Below, in pieces: positions 55,312-64,000 of a stretch of DNA of 64,000 nucleotides. The first letter of the stretch is position 1. Each line of letters begins with the position of its first letter. Location of the stretch: contig CM034138.1 of assembly GCA_019914995.1 (NCBI GenBank), positions 1,674,001-1,738,000 of the forward strand, written 5' to 3'. The notes beneath the pieces are model-generated. The model was not told the origin of the DNA, did no database searches, and was given only the letters and a program-made list of their open reading frames with translations. Source of the DNA: Acanthochlamys bracteata (lineage: Eukaryota > Streptophyta > Magnoliopsida > Pandanales > Velloziaceae). The translations under genes were made by a program, and so were the position numbers.

Positions 55312-55587
55312 ATGGAAGGGAGTGATGAGAAGAAGAGCGGCATGCCCGAAAAGGAACTGAAGCAAAAGCTAGACAAAGTTCATGCTAAGTTAGAAGGACT
55401 GAGGCAACGGAAGAATGAGATCGCAGGCAAGCTCGCCGCTCTCAACGAAAGAAACGACGAGGCTGCGGCGGAGGAGGCAAGGAATTGGATGCAAAAGATG
55501 GAAGAGATTGATGTTAGAGTCGATAAGTTGAAGACTAAGAAAGAACACCTTGAGAGAAGGCTTACGGAGCTCCAACAAGGAGCGTAA
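55312..55587 (+). CDS. Small charged coiled-coil protein, unrecognised
   Basis: 91 residues, start MEGSDEKKSGMPEKELKQ at 55,312, five bases after an AG acceptor (55,305-55,306), so the leader is spliced. The frame could extend upstream to 55,270 but that part is intron-like. Almost the whole protein is heptad-patterned helix (LKQKLDKVHAKLEGLRQR, WMQKMEEIDVRVDKLKTKK, LERRLTELQQ), with 40 percent charged residues and no membrane segment. It ends LTELQQGA. I do not recognise the family; it may be a short adaptor or an assembly subunit. Composition differs from the surroundings and argues that it is a real gene. Confidence 0.55.
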   Translation: MEGSDEKKSGMPEKELKQKLDKVHAKLEGLRQRKNEIAGKLAALNERNDEAAAEEARNWMQKMEEIDVRVDKLKTKKEHLERRLTELQQGA

Positions 55588-56063
55588 GTTAATTTCGCCA
55601 AAATAATAACAAATTTCAAAACTTTAACCATGCAGTAATGTTTTTTCCACACCAATGTGAATTTTTTTTTTTTGATGTCAAGTTTTGTTAAAGCATTAGC
55701 TAATGTACTTGTACTTTCATTAAAGGAAGTCATGAATTTTGCTTAATTTTTATATTAATGGCGACGGTATATGATAGATAAGTTTTATGGAGCAAACGTT
55801 ATTCATGGTCGTTGTTAAGCAAGAATAAGTTTATCTTCAGAGTTTGATTCCATATATTCTAATAAATTTGTCTTGATCATGGTTGTTGCCAACCAATTGG
55901 TGATGCACTTTTGTCTATCTTGATGCATATATGATTGGAAACGAATTGTTTGATTGATTGAAAGCTAAACTTGCATTACCCATCGATTAATCAAATCAAA
56001 AGCTTTGTTGTTGATTGATGAATTCATTTGAGAGGGTGTTTTGTGGAATTCAAAACTCCGGCG

Positions 56064-56587
56064 ATGAAGGAGAACACGTCGCCGGTGGGAGGAAGAGAAA
56101 GCGAAGGGAATAGATCTGACGGAAGTACCTCTTCTTCACCGGCTCTATGTGTTCCTGCGCATCTATTAACTCGCATTTTCTCGCAGCTAGACTGTACCGA
56201 TCTTCTCAGCTGCTCACTCGTTTGCAAGTAAGTAAAAGAAGAAAAACAAAACTTGCTCGCAAACTGTTCGCTAAAATGCCTCTGAAAGCTTCGCTGGTTC
56301 TTTAACCTTCTTTGAAATAATCTACCTGATAAATATCTATATTATCGAGGGTTTGTTTCCAATGCCACTAGATTAGGACTTTCTTGTTTTCCGATTCGCA
56401 GTTTGTCACCAAATGAAAAGTTTGGTTATTTCTCAGGCAATGGTATAGGGATGCAACAGAACTCAGGGAAGGCTGGAAGAATGAGTACCTAGAAGCATGC
56501 TATTTATATGGCCTATGTATTAAGAGGGATACCCATCCATCATCTTCCACTTGTTCAATAAGAGGTCTGCATAGTTGGTGTCCATAA
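56064..56587 (+). CDS. Short F-box protein
   Basis: Two exons, 56,064-56,227 and 56,437-56,587, giving 104 residues. Start at MKENTSPVGG; the frame is open upstream but has no earlier ATG. Residues ~31-65 form an F-box: CVPAHLLTRIFSQLDCTDLL and SCSLVCKQWYRDATELREGW, which would bind SKP1 in an SCF ubiquitin ligase. The intron falls inside the Lys codon of the conserved VCKxW motif. After the F-box only ~40 residues follow (YLEACYLYGLCIKRD, RGLHSWCP) and no substrate-binding repeat. So it is either a minimal F-box protein or a truncated gene. It lies 0.5 kb downstream of the coiled-coil gene on the same strand. Confidence 0.65.
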
Positions 56588-57462
56588 GACAAGCAAGTCT
56601 TGCAACCTTATTTCTATCACCATATCAAGGTAATTAGGCTGTTTCAGAATAGAGTTTTTCTCCTTTTTATTTATGATCGTAGTATTCTGTAGTCTTTTAA
56701 CAGTGATATCGTTAACTTGTTGGCTTCATACACATAATGGTAAAATCATTTCTGAATCTTGCATTGTGTCATTCAATTGAAGCATCATTGGCTTTTGATT
56801 GTCTAGTTCAGATGCTACGTTTTCAATCAGAATATTAGCTTGATTCTCTCCCTTTGTTACAGATAACCTTAGTGTCAAAAGAGAGTAGTTCTAAGATTCT
56901 CTTACTGTGAAATTCATTGCATTCTTGAACTTTGTTGTTTTATATTTGGTCTTGAAAAGCATCTGCAGTGCTGCTTATGCTATTACAACCTATTGTAGGT
57001 CAATAAAATGGCACTTGTTTTGGTTTCTTTTTAGAAACTATTACAAGTACGTAATCATAGATACAATGGCACTGTTGCTATAAGCTACCCGAAGTGCTTC
57101 AAGAAACAAAATATTATCTATAATAGTGGGAGGGAGAATATATGACTCCCTAACTTCACCAATACATTCATTACCCACTATCTAAATAATGGATAATATA
57201 TGTGACTCTTAAAATTCACCATAAAAATTAGCAAACTTAATTTATTAAACTAATTAAAATTTAATATATGAGCCACATCCAACAATAGGTTTCTTATTTA
57301 GAAAGGCTTGCTTGAGCAACTATCAGGACAAAAACCAAATCAAATGCATTACGCAGAATCCAATCTATATGAAACACTAGCAATTTGCTTCCAGAAGTTA
57401 CACGAACCATATTGACAAACAAGCTAGCCACAAAGCTAACAAACTCAAAAAACCTTCCAAGT
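56588..57462. other. Spacer between F-box gene and HIR pseudogene
   Basis: 56,588-57,050 is F-box 3' flank. 57,060-57,300 is A/T-rich with a repeat-like segment ('cccactatctaaataatggataatatatgtgact'). No frame of interest. Confidence 0.4.
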
Positions 57463-59417
57463 TTAATAGCTTAAAGAATTGGCTTGAAGGAGACCACTCC
57501 TTATCTCGGTAGCAACATCTTTCACTGCACCAAGGCCATTGGGAATAAATACAGCAGCCGACTTCGATGAACCTCCAATATCCTTCATGGTGTCAAAGTA
57601 CTGAGTGACTAGAACCATATCCATCACATCCTTAGCAGTTGTGCCCAGAACGTTACCTGAGAAGGCCAAGACACTATCTCTCAATCCATCAACAATGGCC
57701 TGACGTTGGCGTGCTATACCAATTCCAGCCAAATACTTTGATTCTGCTTCACCTTCAGCACACTTAATTTGCAAACTTTTCGGCCTCAGCCTTCTCATTT
57801 GCTGCTACCCTCATTCTAGAAGCTGTTCATATAACCAAATAGTCAAATAAGAACAGTCGAAAATCATATGACATTGAATAGTTAACACAAAACACTTAGA
57901 ACCTTGTATCAACTACCAAAACAAAGGTTTGAAATGAGGGCCCTCTTTCTAATATTGGCTGATAGTTATCTGCTCTTTACACTAATTGGGAATCGGAGAT
58001 TTCATGAATAATGAATTGATGAGACAATAAACTGATGGCTGATCATGGATACCCATTTCATGTCAAGATGTCATGTACCACATACATTCTTTAAACTAAA
58101 AAGTGGACTTATCTCACCTCTGGCAGACTTATTAACCTCTTCTTTGTCAAGTGGTCATTACATTAATGCCAGAAACATGACACCATATTAGTATTGGTTG
58201 TCATAGGAAACTGGCAGCATTCTATTATAATGGAAGTTCTATGTAAACTGAATGCATATTTCTTCCTATATGAAAATCGTAAAATTTTGGTATAAACAAA
58301 TAAGCTAATAAATAAATGAACATGAATTACAGCAAAATGAAAGAGTCAGTAAACATCAACTTGCCTGCATTGATTTCATTCATGGATTGCTTAACACAGT
58401 TCATCGGGTATGATATCAACGATAAGTGTTTGGACTATTTCATATCCATACATTGACATGGCCTGTTATGCATAAAAGATATCCAATAATCATTAAAAAA
58501 ATCTTAGATCATACATCGATAAACCACTCTTTCAGTAAACCTTTTCAAGTTCAGCTTCAACAGCTTTTCCTATTTCATTCTTCTGTTCAAATACATCATC
58601 CAATTCCAGTTTTGGAACACTAGCCCTGATAACTGAAACAAACAGATGTGAGCCACCAAATCCAGGACATGCATGGAGAAATAACTTCCCTAAATGACAA
58701 TACAAGGTCAAAGAGGCTTTAAGACATAAACATAAGACCCCAACTTTTCTGTTATGTATGACTCAGAAGTCTTTAAGTAATAGAGTGCTATACCATCAAA
58801 GACATAAGACTGGATTTGAGCCTTTGTGTTGCTGTCTTGCTGAGCCTGTAAAATGCATCTTCAGCCTTCTCAGCAAGGACATGGTATTGCACAGATGCCA
58901 GAACAGTGTCAAAGACATTATCCTGAAGCAGCTACATGATTAGTATGACCTAGTACAACTCCCCTTAAACCTTCAAGAACCATGCTAGTAATTCCTATAC
59001 TTCTTTTGGCTTATAGTAGTTGAATAAGATGCTGAAGAACTTGTGCTTGATAAAGTCATACAACTAATCATGCAAAATTCATAAATGAAAACAAAATCAT
59101 GAGTTGGAGCCTCAAACAGCACAATTTTGATACAACAAATGGTACAAATAAATAGAATCTATTGCTCATCTCCTCATGAAAGCCTAGTATAACAGATCAA
59201 ATTCATGAGCATTGAAAGAATAACGTACCCTTGTCTTTGTTTCACAACAGACATCAAGCTGCTGGACACGGAGTGAAAGGTAACCAGCAACTCTTTGACC
59301 AATACACCATGGCAGGAAGTGACATCCAGGCCCAAGAACATCATCAAACTTCCCAAAGCTCTCCTTGATAGCCACATAAGACTGTTCCACTTGCATGCAA
59401 CCCAATGCTAGCCCCAT
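57463..59417 (-). pseudogene. HIR pseudogene
   Basis: Keeps the four-exon plan of the intact HIR gene at 46.4 kb. Exon 1 (59,417-59,229, exactly 189 nt as in the intact copy) is still open: [36 protein letters not shown]. Exon 2 (~58,921-58,798) has [20 protein letters not shown], then an insertion breaks the frame before the expected AQIQSYVFD. Exon 3 is cut by a ~80-bp intron-like insert (between KAVEAELEK and [15 protein letters not shown]) and carries an extra base near IIPDE; its donor is GC instead of GT. Exon 4 (from ~57,827) has a frame change after [10 protein letters not shown], but the rest ([20 protein letters not shown] to [10 protein letters not shown]) is open to 57,463. With at least three frame lesions it cannot give a full-length protein unless the assembly is wrong. 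Confidence 0.8.
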
Positions 59418-60967
59418 TTTCTTGGCCTACACGTTATCAACAGAATTTTGTTAGGCATTTATTAAGCACAACATTTGCACATTGGATTTAAAAGCTAAAT
59501 AGCTGTAATCAGCAAAATAGATGAACTATAATAGATAGTCTCCAAAATCTACAAAGTTTCAACCATAAGAATACTTTTCATTAAATTGTTCACCTCAGAA
59601 ATTATTTAAAGACTTCTAACAAGACATAAACAAAGAATTGGAGAAAGCAATTAAGTAATAACCAGACTATTTTCTAAATTATAAGAAACTATGAAGCCCA
59701 GGTAACAACAGATGCTCGAGGTTTGATATCAAATGGGTAAAGACAGTATATATTGCAAACCAAAGCATCTCAAAAATGAAAAGGAGGAAAATATCATCGC
59801 GATTTCGATTACTCTCGCAATATAAATTAAGAACTACAGATATTTTGCATCTTGTTACACATAAATCATCAATCTCTACGTCAACAATTTCATTCGCCTT
59901 TCCAGGGGAAAAAAAAGAAATATAACAAAATATCTGACGAGCAAACCGAAACGAACACTTAGGTTCAATTGAGAAAGGAAAGAAATTCAAACGAAACAAA
60001 TCAATCTAGAGATTACAAATTGCAAAAGATTGAATAGGAAAACAAACACTAGTCAGTAAGAATGCGATCGATCCAACACTTGGAGGCGAAAGAGAGTATC
60101 AATCGAACGGGGACGCGAAAAGAGACAACCGAGATAAGTTAACGTTCCCGGGCATTTTATGTTTCTTTTAAATAGTAATGAATAAATTAAATATTTTCTC
60201 TTCTATTTATAACAAAATTATATTTAAAAATAAAAATAGTTTTTATTTTGTGATAAAAAAATATTATATATATGAGCACTTACGTTTTTTAAAGACACTT
60301 CCGTGCATCTACGATCATTTTTTTGAGTCGAGATCTTCAAATCTATTTTTATCGTTGAATATAAAGAATTATAAGTCGGTAACATGCTGATAAATTTTCA
60401 GCTCAATTGAACCACAAATCGATCTCTATTCGATCACTTTATCAATATAACACAAAATAAATATATATATTCAGATTTTACTATTTGTATTATTTTGATC
60501 AAGGATAGAGGTCAATTCGTTTTTCGATTGAGCTAAAATTTTATAAGTATGCTACTAATTTATAATTTTTCATATTCAATAGTAGAAATTGAATTTGAAG
60601 ATTTTTACAGCCATATCGAGGGGAATTGCCTTTAGAAAAAAAATGTTATATATACTTTTTATATATATAATAAGGGCGTGTTTATATACCTCTTCAAACT
60701 CACTTTTTTTAAACTCACTTACATCATAAAATACATTACAAAATTAAAATAAATTATTTTTATTAAAAAATTTATTTTTTAAAATTTAATTTTAAAATTT
60801 ACTTATAATATAAAATAACTATAAAATTTTATTTTTTATTAAATATTTTATTTTTAAATTTATTTTTGAAAAAGTAAGTTTACCCTATAGTAAACACGAC
60901 CTGAACGAATGAATGAACTAAAACCGAAGTGATGTAGAAGTAATTGCATATTGAATACTTATCGTTC
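59418..60967. other. Flank of HIR pseudogene, A/T-rich spacer and MITE
   Basis: 59,418-60,140 corresponds to the leader intron and promoter side of the old HIR copy. 60,290-60,640 contains an inverted pair ('cactttatcaatataac', 'ttttcgattgagctaaaattttataag' against 'gctgataaattttcagctcaattga') that may be a decayed foldback element. No frame. Confidence 0.4.
60673..60902. mobile_element. A/T-rich MITE (about 230 bp)
   Basis: Ends AGGGCGTGTTTATATACC and, inverted, AGGTCGTGTTTACTATAGG, with internal 'aaactcact' on one side and 'aaagtaagttt' on the other, then pure A/T. Same terminal style as the element at 31,247-31,499. No clear target duplication. Confidence 0.55.
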
Positions 60968-62410
60968 ATGGACACGTGCCACCTATCTGTTTCTTCTCCA
61001 CCGGAAACTTTGTTACCCCCACGCTCAAGCTCAACGCCGGTGCAAACCAATGCGCTCGTTTTGCCGACGCAATGCACAAGCTTTGTTCAGCTTCGCACTG
61101 CTCATGCTCGCGCACTTCGCGCCGTCGTGCAGGAGCCTGAGTTCTGGACATCACTTGCTCGAGCATACTCTACTCAGGGGTTTCGAAACCACGCCCTCAT
61201 GGTGTTCGTTAAAACTCCCCACAGAGACCAGTACTCTTTTCCGCTCGCTTTCAAGCTCTGCTCTCTTCTTAATGCTTACTTCAGTGGCGTGTCTCTCCAC
61301 GCGCTGTTGTTCAAGATGGGATTCTGCACTGATGCTTACTCAATCAACTCGCTAATTACGTTCTATTCAAACTATGGTGAACTTGAGCTTGCGCGACAGT
61401 TATTTGATGAAATGAATAATAGAACTTCGTCGTCGTGGGCATCGATGATATCTGGACTAGACAGGAATTACGAGCCGGAAGAGGCTATGGGCGTTTTTAT
61501 GGCAATGTTGATGTCTGGGTTTGTTGTCGATGAGGCTGCTGTTACCAGTGTGCTTGCTGCGTGTGCTCAATGCGGGTGCTTGGAGTTTGGTGAATCTGTG
61601 CATGCTCATGCCATTGTAATGGGAATCAGTTTGGACTCGGTGGTGTTTGGGACAGCTCTTGTAGATATGTATGCAAAGTGCGGCAAGCTGAAAGCTTCTA
61701 GAGAAGTGTTCAACCGAATGCCTCATAGAAATATTCTTTCCTGGAGTGCAATGATAGGTGGACTAGCTATGCATGGACTTGCAGCAGAGTCTATTTATCT
61801 CTTTGATGAGATGATTGATGCAGGCGTAAAACCGAATAATGTGACAATGACGAATATACTGGCCGCATGCAGTCACGCAGGTCTTGTCTGCGAGGGATTG
61901 AAGTTATTCAACTTAATGAGAGACCAGTATGCAGTTGAACCAAAGATTGAGCACTACGGATGCATGGTTGATCTTCTTGGACGAGCTGGGTTGCTTGATG
62001 AAACAGTTGAATTAATCAGCATGATGCATATTCCTCCAACAGGAGTCATCTGGAGAAACCTTCTTAGTCATGCATGCATGCATGGAAACCTCGATGTAAG
62101 TAAACTGGCATTGGAGCAGTTGGCGAAGCTAGGGGATTTAGTTGTTGGTGATTATGTGATTCTGTCCAACTTGTGTGCGAGGTATGGCTATTGGGAAGAT
62201 GTAGCAAAGGTTAGGGCTTTGATGGATGAAATGGCAACAAAGAAAGCTGCTGGCTGTAGCTCAATTGAAGTGAACGGTATTTTTCACAGATTTGTCAAGG
62301 GCGACCTGATGCACCCAAAAGCCAGATATGTGTATGAAATGTTGGAACTAGTCTCTTTTGATATGCAGCAAGTTCCATTTCTAGGTGAAGAAGATACCTT
62401 AGTCCCATGA
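60968..62410 (+). CDS. Pentatricopeptide repeat protein, PLS/E type, intronless
   Basis: 480 residues from ATG 60,968 (MDTCHLSVSSPPETL); the frame is open a little upstream but has no earlier ATG. The N-terminal ~60 residues are Ser/Thr/Pro/Arg-rich and could be an organelle-targeting peptide. PPR units follow from about residue 80: YSFPLAFKLC, TDAYSINSLITFYSNYGELE, SWASMISGL, DSVVFGTALVDMYAKCGKLK, NILSWSAMIGGLAMHGLAAE, GVKPNNVTMTNILAACSHAG, KIEHYGCMVDLLGRAG. They are followed by an E/E+ region (PPTGVIWRNLLSHACMHGN, GDYVILSNLCARYGYWEDVAKVR, KKAAGCSSIEVNGIFHRFVKGD). No DYW domain is present; it stops at LVP. E-type PPRs act in organellar RNA editing and processing. The RNA target cannot be read off reliably here. 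Confidence 0.93.
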   Translation: MDTCHLSVSSPPETLLPPRSSSTPVQTNALVLPTQCTSFVQLRTAHARALRAVVQEPEFWTSLARAYSTQGFRNHALMVFVKTPHRDQYSFPLAFKLCSLLNAYFSGVSLHALLFKMGFCTDAYSINSLITFYSNYGELELARQLFDEMNNRTSSSWASMISGLDRNYEPEEAMGVFMAMLMSGFVVDEAAVTSVLAACAQCGCLEFGESVHAHAIVMGISLDSVVFGTALVDMYAKCGKLKASREVFNRMPHRNILSWSAMIGGLAMHGLAAESIYLFDEMIDAGVKPNNVTMTNILAACSHAGLVCEGLKLFNLMRDQYAVEPKIEHYGCMVDLLGRAGLLDETVELISMMHIPPTGVIWRNLLSHACMHGNLDVSKLALEQLAKLGDLVVGDYVILSNLCARYGYWEDVAKVRALMDEMATKKAAGCSSIEVNGIFHRFVKGDLMHPKARYVYEMLELVSFDMQQVPFLGEEDTLVP

Positions 62411-63102
62411 TATTGACTGGAGAAGCTGTGTGATGAAGCGCAAATGATTCAACTAGAATGGAAGACGATTCTAAATGCTACAGGTGAAAATATTTCACTT
62501 CAACGTCGCACTTTAACTGTAGAACTTATAAGTTCAAACAGTGCTTGGTCTGAGATTAGAGGACCCAGTTCAAGATTGAGATAGCGGTACGGGTGTTTAA
62601 TTCCTGAGCTTCCACTGCACCAGAACTGTCTGTATGCACTTTCTCAAAGAGCGAGTCTAAGCATATAGCTCAGCTGTAAAAATGTAAGCATTTGTTTCGT
62701 ATCAAATATTAAGCATTTGAATACCAAATAATCGATTATGTATAGTGAATCCAAAACAGAGGAGACCATCGAGGTTAAATAGGCTTTCGTTTGTAGCCAT
62801 TGCTTTCAAACTAATAAAATGGGAGATTCCTCATATTACATGCTCAACTGAGATTACAAGTCAATCTGGAAAGAGTAAGGTAAGACCTTCCCCACTAGTT
62901 GTGCAGCCGAGACAAGTTGGTCGCACCCTTTTAGTCAATCTTGCTAAAGAAAGGATCTAGACAGGAAATTAAGGATAAAGCCACAAACATATGCTAACAG
63001 TATTACCAGTTAATCAATCTGAACAAATGTGGCACCGCCCTTTTCCGAGGTCTAGAATCCTTGAAGAAGCAACCGAGGTGCATTTCCCAGACATCTGAAC
63101 CC
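62411..63102. other. Spacer between PPR gene and kinase gene
   Basis: 3' flanks of two convergent genes. A short stretch at 62,880-62,960 ('taagaccttccccactagttgtgcagccgag') has normal composition but no recognisable product. Confidence 0.4.
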
Positions 63103-63617
63103 TCATGTGTTTAAGCTGTTGGTTCTCAGAGTTCTATGGTGGGGAGAGGCATAAGATCCATTGGAGAGGGTTCTCATTGGCAGAGGACCAGGTCTAGCAA
63201 AAGATCCATGATTTCTCAAACCATTCCTGGTGCTCGGATTGCCAGCTGCATTTGCTGCTGCACGCTCTGCTTGCAAAGTCTGGAAGAAGGATGATGAACT
63301 CGCCATATCTCTAAGGTTAATCAATGGCTTAAGGGCTTCCACCACTTCACTCATCAAAGGCCTTGCCTTCGGATCACGGCTAAGACAGTGATGAGCTAGT
63401 TGTGCTGCCTTCTGTGCACCTTTAATGGAGAAATTACCTTCCAGGCGTGGGTCTATAAGCTTATAGAAGCGCCGACGTTCTCCAAGATGTGGGCGAGCCC
63501 ATTCAACCAAGTTATGCTCACCATTTGGTCGGTTCTTATCCATGGACCTCCTTCCTGTCATCATTTCTAGTAGTACAACCCCAAAGCTATATACATCACT
63601 TTTGGAGGTGAGATGCC
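63103..63617 (-). CDS. Receptor-like cytoplasmic kinase VII (PBL type), last exon; rest outside window or in unseen upstream exons
   Basis: This exon starts after an AG at 63,618-63,619 and encodes the C-lobe: HLTSKSDVYSFGVVLLEMMTG (subdomain IX), GRRSMDKNRPNGEHNLVEWA, RRFYKLIDPRLEGNFSIKGA, AAQLAHHCLSRDPKARPLMS (subdomain XI with its Arg). It ends in a long Ser/Asn/Arg-rich tail (SSSSFFQTLQAERAAANAAG, SPHHRTLRTNSLNT). The RRSMDKNRPNGEHNLVEWA block is characteristic of RLCK-VII kinases of the PBL34/35/36 and related subfamilies, which pass signals from immune receptors to MAP kinases. 63,620-64,000 is intron; the N-lobe and catalytic exons must lie beyond the window. Splicing phase 1 fits a preceding G for Gly in MTGHLTS. 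Confidence 0.85.
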
Positions 63618-64000
63618 CTATAGCATAAAGTAAATTCTCACTCAGGAACAGAGATAAGAAGTTTACATAAAACCATAGTGGAAAAAGGAATCAAACATAA
63701 AACCAATTGATGTGTTCCAACTGGCATGAGAAGTTTGGCAGTTATATAAACTTTAAAAGGTAAAAACATGGACATAGTCTGGTTGCATTACCAGTTATCC
63801 CTCTCATGCATAAACAAAAAACTCCTTCAATGCCTCCACCACCACAAGCTCCTACAGTTTCTTATGTTGTAACTCATTTAACATTTAAATGACAGCTTTT
63901 AAGTTCGATTATGGGTATAATAGAACCAACATTGTCACTGGGCCAACTTTCTCCTGCCAGCTTTTAAGTACATTCTTTTTTAGTTAATGCTTTTCCAGAA

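Noticed and set aside
60944-60967. Upstream extension of the PPR frame
   Set aside because: The first codon there is TTG, not ATG; the first ATG is at 60,968. The same applies to 56,028 before the F-box gene.

Overview
The window is nuclear DNA of a flowering plant, almost certainly a eudicot. Genes are intron-rich with GT-AG (and one GC-AG) introns and sit between very A/T-rich spacers full of small DNA-transposon relics and short LTR fossils. The protein set is typical of angiosperms: WRKY factors, isochorismate synthase, HIR protein, PPR protein, RLCK, RIQ-type thylakoid protein. I could not assign the species.

Layout: 1-507 (-), 5' part of a RIQ1/RIQ2-like (DUF1118) chloroplast gene. 3.4-4.2 kb (-) and 11.1-12.5 kb (+), two divergently oriented WRKY50/51-type genes with the WRKYGKK variant. 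20.5-22.2 kb (-), a WRKY72/61-type group IIb gene. A CACTA end, TRIM-type LTR fossils and hAT elements lie around them. The most complete element is a 4.9-kb hAT at 14,633-19,522 with 8-bp target duplications, sitting inside the kinase region of a broken LRR-receptor-kinase gene. 29.0-31.1 kb (-) is RPS14 (uS11). 32.2-32.6 kb is a three-copy tandem repeat. 35.2-36.9 kb (-) is a QUIRKY/MCTP pseudogene split by a MITE. 37.8-41.7 kb (-) is a complete 15-exon isochorismate synthase. 42.1-44.7 kb (-) is an SSRP1 pseudogene. 46.4-48.0 kb (+) is an intact HIR gene. 49.3-53.0 kb (-) is a VDAC porin. 55.3 and 56.1 kb (+) hold a small coiled-coil protein and a short F-box protein. 57.5-59.4 kb (-) is a broken second HIR copy. 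60.97-62.4 kb (+) is a PPR protein. 63.1-63.6 kb (-) is the last exon of a PBL-type kinase that runs off the window.

Functional reading: many genes belong to plant immunity and the salicylate branch (isochorismate synthase makes the SA precursor; WRKYGKK factors act at the SA/JA interface; HIR proteins, LRR-RLKs and RLCK-VII kinases act in immune signalling). They are spread among housekeeping genes (RPS14, VDAC, SSRP1 relic), so this is a neighbourhood, not a proven cluster. I see no wholly new system. The best leads are the hAT family with two short relatives, the frame-broken leucine-zipper region upstream of the WRKY72-like start, the paired WRKYGKK genes, and the GC-AG intron of isochorismate synthase.
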